DNA of 64,000 bases from Bradyrhizobium zhanjiangense. GTDB taxonomy: Bacteria; Pseudomonadota; Alphaproteobacteria; Rhizobiales; Xanthobacteraceae. Made by a program: the position numbers and the translations under genes. The DNA is taken from contig NZ_CP022221.1 in assembly GCF_004114935.1 (NCBI RefSeq), forward strand, positions 4,423,001-4,487,000, written 5' to 3'. Positions 8,088 through 17,562 of the stretch are shown here, one piece after another. A model generated the notes under the pieces. That model was not told the DNA's origin. It saw only the letters and a program-made list of their open reading frames with translations, and searched no databases. Position 1 is the stretch's first letter, and every line of letters starts with the position of its first letter.

Positions 8088-8861
8088 GTGAGACTGAAGA
8101 ACAAGACGGCCCTGATTACCGGCGGCAACAGCGGCATTGGCCTTGCGACCGCAAAGCTGTTCGTGGCCGAGGGCGCCAGGGTCGTGATCACCGGGCGCAA
8201 CAAGGAGACGCTGGAGGCGGCTGCGAAGGAGCTCGGGCCGAATGCGCTGGCGCTCGCCGCCGACGCCACCGACATCGCCGCGACGGAAGCCGCGATCAAG
8301 AAAGGCACCGAGACGTTCGGCAAATTCGACATCGTCTTTGCCAATGCCGGTATCGCCGGCGGCACGCCGCTCGGCTCGGCGACGCTGGACGTCTTCGAGA
8401 AGGTCATCAGCACGAACCTCACTGGCGTGTTCTTCACCGTTCAGTCGGCGCTGCCCTATCTCAACGACAATGCCTCGATCATCCTCAACGGTTCGGTGAT
8501 CTCCGTGCTCGGCATTCCCGGCTACTCCGCTTACGGCGCCGCGAAGGCCGGCGTGCGCGCGATGGCGCGGACCATGGCCTCGGAACTGTCGCCGCGCGGC
8601 ATTCGCGTCAACGTGGTGGCGCCCGGTGCGATCCGCACGCCGATCTGGGGACCTGCGGTCGCGACGCCCGAGGCCGAGAAGGCGTTCGAGAAGCGGATCG
8701 CGCTATCGACGCCGCTCGGGCGGATCGGCGAAACGGATCATGTTGCGAAGACGGTGCTGTTCCTCGCCTCCGATGATTCCGCCCATGTGCAGGGCCAGGA
8801 GATTTTCGTCGACGGCGGCGCGGTGGCCTCGCCGAGCGGCGCGCCGATCTATCGCGGCTGA
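8088..8861 (+). CDS. Short-chain dehydrogenase/reductase (SDR family)
   Basis: A 257-residue classical SDR that probably oxidises or reduces a carbonyl/alcohol with NAD(P). The cofactor motif TGGNSGIG is near the N-terminus, NAG in the middle, the active-site YSAYGAAK motif around residue 150, and an FVDGG motif near the end. The start is GTG at 8088, with GGAGG six bases upstream; the alternative ATG at 8067 lacks a binding site. It is divergent from the HxlR regulator, so expression probably responds to the same inducer. The physiological substrate is unknown. Confidence 0.9.
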   Translation: MRLKNKTALITGGNSGIGLATAKLFVAEGARVVITGRNKETLEAAAKELGPNALALAADATDIAATEAAIKKGTETFGKFDIVFANAGIAGGTPLGSATLDVFEKVISTNLTGVFFTVQSALPYLNDNASIILNGSVISVLGIPGYSAYGAAKAGVRAMARTMASELSPRGIRVNVVAPGAIRTPIWGPAVATPEAEKAFEKRIALSTPLGRIGETDHVAKTVLFLASDDSAHVQGQEIFVDGGAVASPSGAPIYRG

Positions 8862-9027
8862 TCAAATCAAGCGCAAATTGAATCGGCCGGCGCGGTGCAC
8901 GCAGTTGCGCCAGCTGGTTCCTGTGCCTTGCGGGATGTTTCCAAAATCTTGCGTAAGGCGTTGAACCTTCGCGCATACCGCCAATACATTCTTACGGGGT
9001 CAGAAGACTCATCTGAGGGAGTCTGCG

Positions 9028-9198
9028 ATGCCGAAAGCAGCCCGTATTTTTTCCGCGATTCCATCACCGCGAAGATCCGCCGTTCCGGTGAAGCGCTCCG
9101 GTACATCCGAACTCGTCGCGGTCGCATTATTTTCCGCAATTGGCCTGTTCGTCTCGCTCGTCGCCGTGATCCTGGGCATGCAGGGCGTCTGGATCTAG
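9028..9198 (+). CDS. Small single-pass membrane protein, 56 residues
   Basis: A short frame with a good ribosome binding site (GAGGGA seven bases before ATG). The product starts MPKAARIFSAIPSPRRSAVP, has a basic N-terminal half with five arginine or lysine residues in 22, and then one hydrophobic helix (about 29-50, ELVAVALFSAIGLFVSLVAV), ending MQGVWI. This is a tail-anchored, inside-positive design. It lies alone between the SDR gene and the convergent azoR gene. I do not recognise the family; the binding site, charge distribution and helix make chance unlikely. Confidence 0.6.
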   Translation: MPKAARIFSAIPSPRRSAVPVKRSGTSELVAVALFSAIGLFVSLVAVILGMQGVWI

Positions 9199-9264
9199 CT
9201 TCGCAGATCGTGCGACCGACGACCGGCCGCCGCAGACGATTTCGCGGCGACCGGTCACGTGATC

Positions 9265-9873
9265 TCAAGCGGCGCGCAGGCTGGTTGCGGCCTGGAGCGC
9301 GCCGGTGAGAGCCTTCTCGCGATGGTCCGGCCCGACCTGGATGCCGTCGGCAGGGATGAATTCGACGCTAGTGATACCCATGAAGCCGAACACCCAGCGC
9401 AGATAGGTTTCGAGATGCTCGCCGGCCGCGTATGGCGTCTCGGAGCCGTAATAGCCGCCGCGTGAGATCGCGACGATCACGCGCTTGCCGCCGGCGAGCC
9501 CCTCAGGTCCGGTCGCGCCGTATTTGAACGTCTTCCCCGCCACGAGAATGCGGTCGATCCAGGCCTTGAGCTGGCTTGGGATCGTGAAATTGTACATGGG
9601 CGCGCCGATGACGACGATGTCGGCGGCCAAGAACTCGTCCAGCGCGGCTGCGCTCGCGGCAAGATCGGTTGCGAGTTCCGCTGGCGCCGGCGCGCCTTGC
9701 GCGGCGGCCAGATGCGAGCCGGAGAGATGGGCGAGCGGGGTCTGGGTCAGGTCGCGATAGGTGATGTCGAGCCCGGGCGTCGCCTGGCGCAGCCGGTCGA
9801 CGATGGCGGCGGAAACCTGCCGGCTGACGGAGTGGGGGCCGAGGACGCTGGAGTCGAGGTGGAGGAGTTTCAT
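9265..9873 (-). CDS. azoR: FMN-dependent NADH-azoreductase (flavodoxin-fold quinone reductase)
   Basis: Two-electron reductase of quinones and azo compounds using NADH and bound FMN, generally protective against electrophile stress. The 202-residue length is typical. Visible signatures are the N-terminal [15 protein letters not shown] phosphate-binding loop, the flavin contact [19 protein letters not shown], and SRGGYYG. It is divergent from a second HxlR-type regulator, a common arrangement in which the HxlR protein represses the reductase until it senses quinones. Cytoplasmic. Confidence 0.93.
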   Translation of the reverse strand: MKLLHLDSSVLGPHSVSRQVSAAIVDRLRQATPGLDITYRDLTQTPLAHLSGSHLAAAQGAPAPAELATDLAASAAALDEFLAADIVVIGAPMYNFTIPSQLKAWIDRILVAGKTFKYGATGPEGLAGGKRVIVAISRGGYYGSETPYAAGEHLETYLRWVFGFMGITSVEFIPADGIQVGPDHREKALTGALQAATSLRAA

Positions 9874-9956
9874 TTGGGGTCACCCTGGTATAAGATTGTA
9901 ACCAGCGCTACATGAGTGACTATCGAAATCCTCGCAAGAACGCACTTTTTTGAGCC

Positions 9957-10403
9957 ATGGGCACATTATTGAAACCTGAAAACACCGATTTGCCTGCTCC
10001 GCCGAGGCCAAATCCAAAACCAGATACGAGGCCCGGCCCAAGGCCGGATCCCAACCATGCGGATTGTCGTGGGGTCGCCTCCGTGCTGTCCCGTGTCGGC
10101 GACAAATGGAGCGTGTTCGTCATCATGATGCTCAGCGACGGGCCGAAGCGCTTCAATGAGCTGAAGCGCATGATCAACGGCATCTCGCAGCGGATGCTGA
10201 CCTTGACGCTGCGCGGGCTGGAGCGCGACGGCCTCGTCACGCGCACGATCTTTCCGACCATCCCGCCGCGCGTGGACTATGAGCTGACCGATCTCGGCCA
10301 CGGACTGTCGCAGCCTGTCGAGGCGCTCGGCAAATGGGCAAAGGACCATCTGGGCCAGATCGAGGCGGCACGGACGCAGTTCGATCAGCGCAACGACGGC
10401 TAG
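9957..10403 (+). CDS. HxlR-family regulator adjacent to azoR
   Basis: A 148-residue winged-helix protein. The first 32 residues are a proline-rich extension (PAPPRPNPKPDTRPGPRPDP) not needed for the fold. The HxlR domain follows: CRGVASVLSRVGDKWSVFVI with a conserved-position cysteine, the recognition helix region RMINGISQRMLTLTLRGLER, then the wing. It is divergent from azoR with 83 bases between, so it probably controls the reductase. I find only weak dyad symmetry between them (GGTATAAGATTGTAACC), too poor to call an operator. It is unlike the HxlR protein at 7.5-8.0 kb in length and ends. Confidence 0.88.
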   Translation: MGTLLKPENTDLPAPPRPNPKPDTRPGPRPDPNHADCRGVASVLSRVGDKWSVFVIMMLSDGPKRFNELKRMINGISQRMLTLTLRGLERDGLVTRTIFPTIPPRVDYELTDLGHGLSQPVEALGKWAKDHLGQIEAARTQFDQRNDG

Positions 10404-10427
10404 GGTTGCGACTCCGACGATCCATTC

Positions 10428-10536
10428 CGTCATTTCGGGGCCCGAGCGGAGCGAGGGAGCCCGGAATCCATCTAGCCGCAGAGTGCGTGGACGAATGGAT
10501 TCCGGTCTCGCGACTTCGTCGCGCCCCGGAATGACG
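10428..10536. repeat. Palindromic intergenic repeat (family A)
   Basis: Arms CGTCATTTCGGGGCCCGAG and GTCGCGCCCCGGAATGACG, with the inner pair CCGGAATCCATC and GAATGGATTCCGG. It shares architecture with 242-396. It sits between the convergent HxlR and dprA genes, where a hairpin could also help end transcription. Confidence 0.8.
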
Positions 10537-10570
10537 TCTCTCCAGTGAACAAGACGTCAGAGACCCAGCA

Positions 10571-11689
10571 CTAGAGCAGCGACACCAGCCCGCCGCCGTG
10601 ACGCTCCAGCTTGCCGGCGAGCTCGAGCTCCAGGAGCACGGTACGCACGATTGCGGGCGAGGCGCCGGACATCCGCACGAGATCGTCGATCGAGATTGGG
10701 GCGGGGCCGAGCAGGCCGGTGATCTGGTCGCGGTCGTGGCCTTGCGGATCGCTCTCGAACGGCTCGCTGTTTGGCTCGCTCGCCGGATGCATCAGCGGGC
10801 GCTCCATGATCGGCTGTACCGCATTGACGATATCGTCGGCCTCGGTGACGAGCGTTGCGCCCTGCTTGATCAGATCGTTGGTGCCGGCGGCGCGCGGATC
10901 GAGCGGCGAGCCGGGCACTGCGAACACCTCGCGGCCCTGTTCGGCCGCCATGCGCGCGGTGATCAGCGAGCCCGAGCGGTGCGCCGCTTCCACCACGACC
11001 ACGCCGAGCGATGCACCGGAGATCAGGCGGTTGCGGCGGGGAAAATCGCGGGCACGCGGCTCATGGCCGAGCGGCATCTCGGAAATCGCGGCGCCCTCGT
11101 GATCGAGGATCGCGGCGAGCAGGTCGCCATGCTCGGGCGGATAGATGCAATCATGCCCGCCGGCGAGCACGGCGATCGTGCCGCCTTCGACGCTCGCGCG
11201 ATGCGCGGCCTGGTCGACGCCGCGGGCGAGGCCGGAAATGATGACAAAACCGGCTTCGCCGAGCTCGCGCGCAAGCTGGCCGGCAAACTTCAAGCCGGCA
11301 CCGGAGGCGTTGCGCGAGCCGACGATCGCGATCATCGGTCGCATCAAGGTTTTCGCGTCGCCGCGCACCGCGAGCAATGGCGGCGCATCGTCGAGCGTTG
11401 CGAGCCGCGCCGGATAGCCGTCTTCGCCGGGCGCGCGCCAGGCGATGCCGAACTTGCGGCTTGCGGCGAGCTCGGCCTTCGCTTCATCGGCGCTACAAAT
11501 GCGCCCCGATCGCTGCGCACCGCCGCGGCGCGCCAGATCCGGCAGCCGCTCCAGCGCGGCGCGCGCGGTGCCGAAATGGTCGACCAGCGAACGGAAGGTG
11601 CGCGGCCCGACATTGTCGGAGCGGATCAGCCGCAGGTGGTCGATCCGCTCAGCCTCGGTCAGGTCCACGCTCGGATTGATGGCGTCCAC
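10571..11689 (-). CDS. dprA: DNA-processing protein DprA
   Basis: Loads RecA on incoming single-stranded DNA during natural transformation. The 372-residue protein has the Rossmann-like DprA core with [43 protein letters not shown] and [17 protein letters not shown], followed by a C-terminal winged-helix (DML1-like) domain over the last 65 residues. The start is GTG at 11689, with AAGGAGA five bases upstream. This is far better than the in-frame ATG at 11713 or the longer upstream reading frame, which overlaps the divergent amidase gene. dprA lies beside plsY and topA in many alphaproteobacteria; here unrelated genes separate them. Confidence 0.95.
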   Translation of the reverse strand: MDAINPSVDLTEAERIDHLRLIRSDNVGPRTFRSLVDHFGTARAALERLPDLARRGGAQRSGRICSADEAKAELAASRKFGIAWRAPGEDGYPARLATLDDAPPLLAVRGDAKTLMRPMIAIVGSRNASGAGLKFAGQLARELGEAGFVIISGLARGVDQAAHRASVEGGTIAVLAGGHDCIYPPEHGDLLAAILDHEGAAISEMPLGHEPRARDFPRRNRLISGASLGVVVVEAAHRSGSLITARMAAEQGREVFAVPGSPLDPRAAGTNDLIKQGATLVTEADDIVNAVQPIMERPLMHPASEPNSEPFESDPQGHDRDQITGLLGPAPISIDDLVRMSGASPAIVRTVLLELELAGKLERHGGGLVSLL

Positions 11690-11804
11690 GGCGTCTCCTT
11701 GTGAGTGCAGCATGGAACAACCTGAGGGCGTTGCGCAACAGTGACGTGCGCTTGCGCGGCTTCGCCCCAATGCTAAAAGCGATGCCAATAAGAAGGATTT
11801 TGCC

Positions 11805-13049
11805 ATGATCTCACTCGCCGACCTCCAGCGCCGCATTGAAGCCGGCGAGTTGTCGCCCGATGCCGCGATAGCCCAATCGCATGCGGCGATCGAGGCCAAG
11901 GAGAAGGACGTCCGCGCCTTCGTCCGCCACGACAAGGCCGCGAAGGCGCAAGGCGCCGGTCCGCTGCGCGGCATCGCCGTCGGGATCAAGGACATCATCG
12001 ACACCGCCAATATGCCGACCGAGATGGGCTCGGAGATCTATCGCGGCTGGCAGCCGCGCTCGGATGCGCCGGTCGTGATGATGCTGAAGCGGGCGGGCGC
12101 CACCATCATCGGTAAGACCACGACCACGGCGTTCGCCTCGCGCGATCCCACGCCGACGCGCAATCCGCACAACACGGGCCATTCGCCAGGCGGCTCGTCC
12201 TCCGGCTCCGCGGCAGCCGTCGGCGCCGGCATGATCCCGCTGGCGCTGGGCACCCAGACCGGCGGCTCGGTGATCCGCCCCGCCGCCTATTGCGGGACCG
12301 CCGCGATCAAGCCGTCGTTCCGCATGCTGCCGACGGTCGGCGTCAAATGCTATTCGTGGGCGCTCGACACGGTCGGCCTGTTCGGCGCGCGCGCGGAGGA
12401 TCTCGCGCGCGGACTGCTGGCGATGACGGGGCGCAGCGAATTCTCCGGCATCGCCGCAGCGAAGTCGCCGCGGATCGGCGTCGTCAGGCAGGAGTTCGCC
12501 GGCGCTGTCGAGCCGGCGGCCGAAGAGGGACTGCAAGCCGCGATCAAGGCGGCGACGCGCGCCGGCGCCAGCGTGCAGACCATCGATCTGCCCGAAGCGG
12601 TGCAGGAGGCCTGGCACATCCATCCGATCGTCCAGGATTTCGAGGCGCATCGCGCGCTGGCCTGGGAGTTTTCCGAACGCCACGACGAGATCGCGCCGAT
12701 GCTGCGCGCCAGTCTCGACGCGACGGCCGGCCTGACGCCGAAGGAATATGACGAGGCGCGGCGGATCAGCCGGCGCGGCCGCCGCGAGCTCGGCGAGCTG
12801 TTCGAGGGCGTCGACGTGCTCCTGACCTATTCCGCGCCGGGCACGGCGCCGGCCAAGGAGCTCGCGACCACGGGCGATCCCCGTTACAACAGGCTCTGGA
12901 CGCTGATGGGCAATCCTTGCGTCAACGTACCGGTGCTGAAGGTCGGCGGCCTGCCGATCGGTGTGCAGGTGATCGCACGCTTCGGCAACGATCCGCTCGC
13001 ACTCGCAGCGGCCTGGTTCCTGGAGGACGCGCTGGCGAAATCAGGCTAG
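11805..13049 (+). CDS. Amidase-signature family hydrolase
   Basis: Hydrolyses an amide bond with the Ser-cisSer-Lys triad. Signature elements are the lysine in VGIKDIID, the glycine/serine stretch [12 protein letters not shown], and the nucleophile motif [16 protein letters not shown]. At 414 residues it is shorter than GatA (491 residues, at 29-30.4 kb) and is not its paralogue in function, since a full gat operon is present. It is divergent from dprA and overlaps the patatin gene tail-to-tail by nine bases. Substrate unknown. Confidence 0.88.
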   Translation: MISLADLQRRIEAGELSPDAAIAQSHAAIEAKEKDVRAFVRHDKAAKAQGAGPLRGIAVGIKDIIDTANMPTEMGSEIYRGWQPRSDAPVVMMLKRAGATIIGKTTTTAFASRDPTPTRNPHNTGHSPGGSSSGSAAAVGAGMIPLALGTQTGGSVIRPAAYCGTAAIKPSFRMLPTVGVKCYSWALDTVGLFGARAEDLARGLLAMTGRSEFSGIAAAKSPRIGVVRQEFAGAVEPAAEEGLQAAIKAATRAGASVQTIDLPEAVQEAWHIHPIVQDFEAHRALAWEFSERHDEIAPMLRASLDATAGLTPKEYDEARRISRRGRRELGELFEGVDVLLTYSAPGTAPAKELATTGDPRYNRLWTLMGNPCVNVPVLKVGGLPIGVQVIARFGNDPLALAAAWFLEDALAKSG

Positions 13050-14246
13050 TGCGGGTTCGTCGGCAACAATGCGCTGGCCGGATGCTGCCAGCGCGGCGCT
13101 GCTATCCGCACCTTGCTTCAGCCAGCGCTCCGCGGCCTCGCGGCCGCTGCGGTGCCGGAGGCGAATGAAGCCGCGGCCGAGATCGGTGGACGAGCGCTGC
13201 GCCAGCCCATCAACAAAGTCTTCTGCCGCGATCCTGGAGAGCCGCAGCGATGGCGCGGCATGAGCCTGCGCCCATTCGATCGCGGCGATCTCGGCGTTGA
13301 GCGCGGCGTTGGCCGCGATCTGGTCGAGCCGGCGGTCGATCGCGGCGAGCGTGATCGGCACGTAGCTGTCGCGCGCCGGCGTGACCTGGACCAGCAGGAC
13401 ATCGGACGTGGTCGTTTCCTGCGCCAGCCGCAGCAGCGGCGGGTTGCCGCCAAAGCCGCCGTCCCAATAGGCCTCGCCGTCGATCTCGACGGCGCAGTGG
13501 ACGAGGGGCGGGCAGGTCGAGGCCAGCGCGACGTCGGCGGTGACAGCGTCATTGCGGAAGATCTGTTGCTGGCCGTCGTGGATCCGCGTCGCTGCGATCA
13601 AGAGCTTCGGACAGTTCGGATGGCGCAGGGCGGCGAAATCGATGTCGCGCGACAGCGCCTGCCGCAGCGGATCGAGATCGAACGGATCGAAGTGGCCGGA
13701 GCGCAGCGTCGGCCCGAACGCGACCGAGCTTCCCGCCGGCGAGAAGCCGCCGACCAGCATCAGCGCGCGGAACGAGGCTTCGTGCATCAGGCGGAGCCAG
13801 AACCGGTTCAGCCGTGACCGGGCGCCTTCGCGCCCGCCTTCGGCAAAGCCGGAGGCGAGCAGGAGTGCGTTGATGGCGCCGGCGCTGGCGCCACTGATGG
13901 TGTCGATCGCGATGGAGGGCTCTTCCAGCAGCCGCTCGAGCACGCCCCAAGTGAAGGCGGCGAAGGTGCCGCCGCCCTGAAGCGCCAGCGACAGTTTTCG
14001 CGGCGGCCATTGATCGGAATGCGTCCGCGCGGGCGCGACCGGTGCAGCCGGCTCGACTGTCGCAGGTGCTTGCACAACGAGATCAGGCTGCGGTGCTTGC
14101 GGTAAAGCGGGAGCAGGTTCTGGTGCGGGAGGCGGCGAGGCCGCATCGGACCAGATGTTGGTCATTGACAGCAGTCGGCTCGCTGCGGTGCCCGGAGCAC
14201 CCTGCGAACCAACCCCGTCATGCGCGCCGACAATCTTCTCGCTCAT
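13041..14246 (-). CDS. Patatin-like phospholipase
   Basis: Lipid acyl hydrolase with a Ser-Asp dyad. Catalytic serine is Ser121 in GASAG and the aspartate is Asp262 in WDGGFGG. The oxyanion-hole region is LQGGGTFAAF (about 89-98), where the usual GGGxxG glycine is replaced by alanine. Residues 30-80 are a proline/alanine-rich linker. Length is 401 residues if the ATG at 14246 is used; MTNIWSD at residue 28 is an alternative start. No clear signal peptide. It overlaps the amidase 3' end by nine bases in a convergent arrangement. Confidence 0.88.
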   Translation of the reverse strand: MSEKIVGAHDGVGSQGAPGTAASRLLSMTNIWSDAASPPPAPEPAPALPQAPQPDLVVQAPATVEPAAPVAPARTHSDQWPPRKLSLALQGGGTFAAFTWGVLERLLEEPSIAIDTISGASAGAINALLLASGFAEGGREGARSRLNRFWLRLMHEASFRALMLVGGFSPAGSSVAFGPTLRSGHFDPFDLDPLRQALSRDIDFAALRHPNCPKLLIAATRIHDGQQQIFRNDAVTADVALASTCPPLVHCAVEIDGEAYWDGGFGGNPPLLRLAQETTTSDVLLVQVTPARDSYVPITLAAIDRRLDQIAANAALNAEIAAIEWAQAHAAPSLRLSRIAAEDFVDGLAQRSSTDLGRGFIRLRHRSGREAAERWLKQGADSSAALAASGQRIVADEPALA

Positions 14247-14394
14247 TCTGAGCTACCGCGTAACGCTATCCACGCTGTCAGGATGACAGCCCCAGAACCC
14301 CGCTGGCCAATACAACAGTGATTCGGCCGCAAGTTGCGAACAGGATTTGGGATTTAATGTGGAAGGACCGCTTCGGTATCCGTAGACGCCCGGC

Positions 14395-14458
14395 TTTGGA
14401 TTCTTGTTTTGATGCGTTGTCTTGACGCGAACCGGCATCCGCTTCGCTCGAAAACACT
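14395..14458. repeat. Dispersed intergenic sequence (family G)
   Basis: On the minus strand this reads GAGTGTTTTCGAGCGAAGCG, then GATGCCGGTTCGCGTCAAGA, then AACGCATCAAAACAAGAA. A close relative lies at 62366-62426 on the plus strand. It directly follows the plsY stop codon, as the other copy follows the hydrolase stop, suggesting a position preference for gene ends. Confidence 0.7.
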
Positions 14459-15055
14459 CTAGGCCTTCTCGCCGATCCGGCTTTCTTTGCCCGCTTGCAA
14501 GCGCTTGATGTTCTCGCGATGCGCGTAGAACAGCAACAGCGTCAGCACCGCTGTCAGAGCAGACAGTGCGAGGTGCCCGAACCACCACAGGAACATCGGC
14601 GTGATGAACGCCGCCACCAGCGCGGAGAGCGAGGAGTAGCGGGTGGTGAAGGCGGTCGCCAGCCAGAGCAGGCAGAACACGACGGCGCCAGGCCAGAACA
14701 GGCCGAGCAGGATGCCGATATAGACGGCCACGCCCTTGCCGCCTTTGAACTTGAGCCAGACCGGGAAGAGATGGCCGAGGAAAGCGCCGAGCCCGGCCAC
14801 CATGGCGGCATTGGGGCCTGCAATGTAGCCGGCGATCACCACGGCCACAGTGCCCTTGAGCGCGTCGAACAGCAAGGTGCCCGCGGCAAGGCTCTTGCGT
14901 CCCGTGCGCAGCACATTGGTGGCGCCGATGCTGCCGGAGCCGATCGAGCGGATATCCTGCGTGCCCGCGAGCTTGGTGAGGATCAGCCCGAACGGAATCG
15001 AGCCGAGGAGGTAGCCGATGACGAAGGCCACCGGCAAAAATGCTTCAAGCCCCAT
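14459..15055 (-). CDS. plsY: Acyl-phosphate:glycerol-3-phosphate acyltransferase
   Basis: Inner-membrane enzyme that transfers the acyl group from acyl-phosphate to glycerol-3-phosphate, giving lysophosphatidate, the first step of phospholipid synthesis. The 198-residue protein is highly hydrophobic and has the family motifs [20 protein letters not shown] and [10 protein letters not shown] start at the ATG before GLEAFLP; the longer in-frame sequence upstream is an out-of-frame reading of the pyrC-like gene. It lies 32 bases after the pyrC-like gene on the same strand, the usual pyrB-pyrC-plsY order. Confidence 0.95.
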   Translation of the reverse strand: MGLEAFLPVAFVIGYLLGSIPFGLILTKLAGTQDIRSIGSGSIGATNVLRTGRKSLAAGTLLFDALKGTVAVVIAGYIAGPNAAMVAGLGAFLGHLFPVWLKFKGGKGVAVYIGILLGLFWPGAVVFCLLWLATAFTTRYSSLSALVAAFITPMFLWWFGHLALSALTAVLTLLLFYAHRENIKRLQAGKESRIGEKA

Positions 15056-15087
15056 GGCTGAATCTCCATGTCGAACGATCGCGCGCG

Positions 15088-16395
15088 TCAGACATGCTCG
15101 TACACCGTCCGTCCGCCGACAATGGTGCGCACCACGCGGCCTGTAAAGCGCGCCTCGTCGAACGGGGTGTTCTTGCAGGGTGATTTGAGGTCGGCGGGAT
15201 CGACCACCCACGGCGTATCGGGGTCGATCACGATGACATCCGCCGGGCTGCCGGCGCGCAGGGTTCCGCCTTGTAGCCCGAGCAGCTCCGCCGGTCGGGT
15301 CGACATCGCGCGGATCAGCGTCTTCAGTTCCATCTCGCCATTGTGCACGAGGCGCAGGCCCGCGGGCAGCATGGTCTCGAGTCCGACGGCGCCGGGAGCG
15401 GCTTCCGCGAACGGCAGGCGCTTGACCTCGACGTCCTGCGGATTGTGGTCGGACATGATGACGTCGAGAAGGCCGGAGCCGAGCGCCGCCACCAGCGCGC
15501 GGCGGTCGTCCTCGGTGCGCAACGGAGGCGACAGCTTCAGGAACGAACGATAGGGCCCGATGTCGTTCTCGTTCAGCGCCAGATGATTGATCGAGACCGA
15601 GGCGCTGACGGTAAGCCCGGCGTCGCGGGCGCGCTCGAGGATCTCGAGGGAGTCGATGCAGGTCAGCGACGCCGCGTGGTAGCGGCCGCCGGTGAGCGCG
15701 ACGAGCCGCAGATCGCGCTCCAGCATCACGGCTTCGGCGGCGTTCGGAATGCCCATCAGGCCGAGCCGGGTGGCGAACTCGCCCTCGTTCATCACGCCTT
15801 CGCCGACGAGGTTGGGATCCTCGGTGTGATGAACGATCAGCGCGTCGAAGTCGCGGGCGTAGGTCAGCGCGCGGCGCATCACCTGGGCGTTGGTCACGCT
15901 CCTGTCGCCGTCGCTGAAGGCGACCGCGCCGGCGGCTTTCAACAGGCCGAACTCGGTCATCTCCTCGCCGTGCATGCCCTTGGTGAGGGCCGCCATCGGC
16001 TGGATGTTGACGATCGCGGTGTCGCGCGCGCGCCGCATCACGAAGTCGACCGTCGCAGAATTGTCGATCACGGGCGAGGTGGCGGGCTGGCAGATGATGG
16101 TGGTGATGCCGCCGGTCGCGGCGGCCTGGCTCGCCGAGGCAAAGGTCTCGCGGTGGCTGAGGCCGGGCTCGCCGACGAAGGCGCGCATGTCGATCAGGCC
16201 CGGCGCCACGATCTTGCCGGTGCAATTGACGATGTCGGTGCCTTCGGGGACGCCGGCCGCACCAATGCCGCGACGAGTCTCGCGGATGGTGCCGTCGGCA
16301 ATGAGGACGTCGGCGACACCATCGAAATCCCTGGAGGGATCGACGACGCGGGCGTTGGCGAGCAGGATGGGGCGGCGGTCGGTCAACATCGGCAT
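15088..16395 (-). CDS. pyrC: Dihydroorotase-like protein lacking the HxH metal motif (PyrC'/PyrX type)
   Basis: A 435-residue class I dihydroorotase homologue. The active-family motif DxHxH after the first strand is replaced: residues 65-78 read [14 protein letters not shown], so both metal-binding histidines (expected at 71 and 73) are Arg and Phe. Other expected residues remain recognisable: Asp162 region (FSDGD), His189/190, His240 and Asp316 (SDHNPQ). Loss of HxH is known in the PyrC' proteins that form an inactive scaffold with aspartate carbamoyltransferase in Pseudomonas. I infer the same here, with the active dihydroorotase encoded elsewhere. The ATG overlaps the pyrB stop by one base (TGATG), implying coupling. 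Confidence 0.9.
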   Translation of the reverse strand: MPMLTDRRPILLANARVVDPSRDFDGVADVLIADGTIRETRRGIGAAGVPEGTDIVNCTGKIVAPGLIDMRAFVGEPGLSHRETFASASQAAATGGITTIICQPATSPVIDNSATVDFVMRRARDTAIVNIQPMAALTKGMHGEEMTEFGLLKAAGAVAFSDGDRSVTNAQVMRRALTYARDFDALIVHHTEDPNLVGEGVMNEGEFATRLGLMGIPNAAEAVMLERDLRLVALTGGRYHAASLTCIDSLEILERARDAGLTVSASVSINHLALNENDIGPYRSFLKLSPPLRTEDDRRALVAALGSGLLDVIMSDHNPQDVEVKRLPFAEAAPGAVGLETMLPAGLRLVHNGEMELKTLIRAMSTRPAELLGLQGGTLRAGSPADVIVIDPDTPWVVDPADLKSPCKNTPFDEARFTGRVVRTIVGGRTVYEHV

Positions 16396-17342
16396 CACGC
16401 GTTCGGCAGGTTGCGGGCGAGCGCTTCCAGCACGGCCATGCGCACGGCAACCCCCATCTCCACCTGTTCGCGGATCAGGGACTGGGCGCCATCGGCCACG
16501 ATCGAGTCGATCTCCACGCCGCGGTTCATCGGGCCGGGATGCATCACGAGCGCGTCCGGCTTGGCGTAGGCGAGCTTCTTCTGGTCGAGCCCGAAATAAT
16601 AGAAGTATTCGGATGACGAGGGCACGAAGGAGCCGTTCATGCGCTCGCGCTGCAGCCGCAGCATCATGACGATGTCGGCGCCTTCGAGGCCCTCGCGCAT
16701 GTCGCGCGCGACCTCGACGCCCATCCGCTCGATGCCGGGCGGCAAGAGCGTGGAGGGGCCGACGACGCGGACGCGGGCGCCCATGGTGTTGAGCAGGATG
16801 ATGTTGGAGCGGGCGACGCGCGAATGCAGCACGTCGCCGCAGATCGCGACCACGAGGCCCTCGATCCGACCCTTGTTGCGGCGGATGGTGAGCGCGTCGA
16901 GCAGGGCCTGCGTTGGGTGCTCATGCGCGCCGTCGCCGGCATTGATCACGGAACCGTCGACCTTGCGCGCCAGCAGTTCCACCGCACCGGAGGCGTGATG
17001 GCGCACCACCAGGATGTCAGGGTGCATCGCGTTCAGCGTCACCGCGGTGTCGATCAGGGTCTCGCCCTTGCGGATCGAGGACGAGGACACCGACATGTTC
17101 ATGACGTCGGCACCCAGCCGCTTACCGGCGAGCTCGAACGAGGACTGGGTCCGGGTGGAGGCCTCGAAGAAGAGGTTCACCTGCGTCCGTCCCCGCAGGA
17201 CGGTGCGCTTCTTGTCAACCTGGCGGTTAAGCTCGACATATTCTTCGGACAGGTCGAGGAGGCCGGTGATGTCGGCCGCGGAAAGGCCCTCGGTGCCCAG
17301 CAAATGCCGGTGGCCGAGGACGAAGGTCGATTTCGATGTCAT
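16395..17342 (-). CDS. pyrB: Aspartate carbamoyltransferase catalytic subunit
   Basis: Condenses carbamoyl phosphate and aspartate, the committed step of pyrimidine synthesis. The 315-residue length is typical. Carbamoyl-phosphate contacts STRTQSSFE (62-70) and HPTQALLD are present, along with the later aspartate-domain motifs ERMNGSF and MHPGPMNRG. No regulatory PyrI subunit gene follows; instead the next gene is the inactive-looking PyrC, consistent with a PyrB-PyrC' dodecamer. I use the ATG before TSKSTFVLG. The DNA just upstream of the start contains runs of seven and nine cytosines on the coding strand. Confidence 0.96.
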   Translation of the reverse strand: MTSKSTFVLGHRHLLGTEGLSAADITGLLDLSEEYVELNRQVDKKRTVLRGRTQVNLFFEASTRTQSSFELAGKRLGADVMNMSVSSSSIRKGETLIDTAVTLNAMHPDILVVRHHASGAVELLARKVDGSVINAGDGAHEHPTQALLDALTIRRNKGRIEGLVVAICGDVLHSRVARSNIILLNTMGARVRVVGPSTLLPPGIERMGVEVARDMREGLEGADIVMMLRLQRERMNGSFVPSSSEYFYYFGLDQKKLAYAKPDALVMHPGPMNRGVEIDSIVADGAQSLIREQVEMGVAVRMAVLEALARNLPNA

Positions 17343-17449
17343 TAAAAGCAGAGCTATAGGGGGGGACGGGGGGGGGAGCAAGGGGCAAAGACGGGGAAGT
17401 GAGTTATCCCCTGATCTGTCGGCGCGGGCGGCGCGACGTCATCCTCCCT

Positions 17450-17546
17450 GTCATGCCCGGGCTTGTCCTGGCTTGTGCCGGGCATCCACGTTCTTCTATC
17501 GCATTTGACGCAAAACAACGTGGTCGGGACAAGCCCGGGCATGACG
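17450..17546. repeat. Palindromic intergenic repeat (family D)
   Basis: Left arm TGTCATGCCCGGGCTTGTCC and right arm GGACAAGCCCGGGCATGACG form an almost perfect outer stem. Inner parts include GGGCATCCACG and CAACGTGGTC. It lies between the divergent pyrB and dipeptidase genes. Confidence 0.8.
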
Positions 17547-17562
17547 GTCCGGAGGCCATAGC

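Noticed and set aside
9874..9956. Possible operator GGTATAAGATTGTAACC between azoR and its HxlR regulator
   Set aside because: The symmetry covers only three outer bases on each side, too weak to separate from chance.
14459..16450. A single long frame spanning plsY and the frame opposite/adjacent to the pyrC-like gene
   Set aside because: Only the part after the ATG at 15055 is PlsY. The upstream part is an Arg/His-rich out-of-frame reading of the pyrC-like gene.
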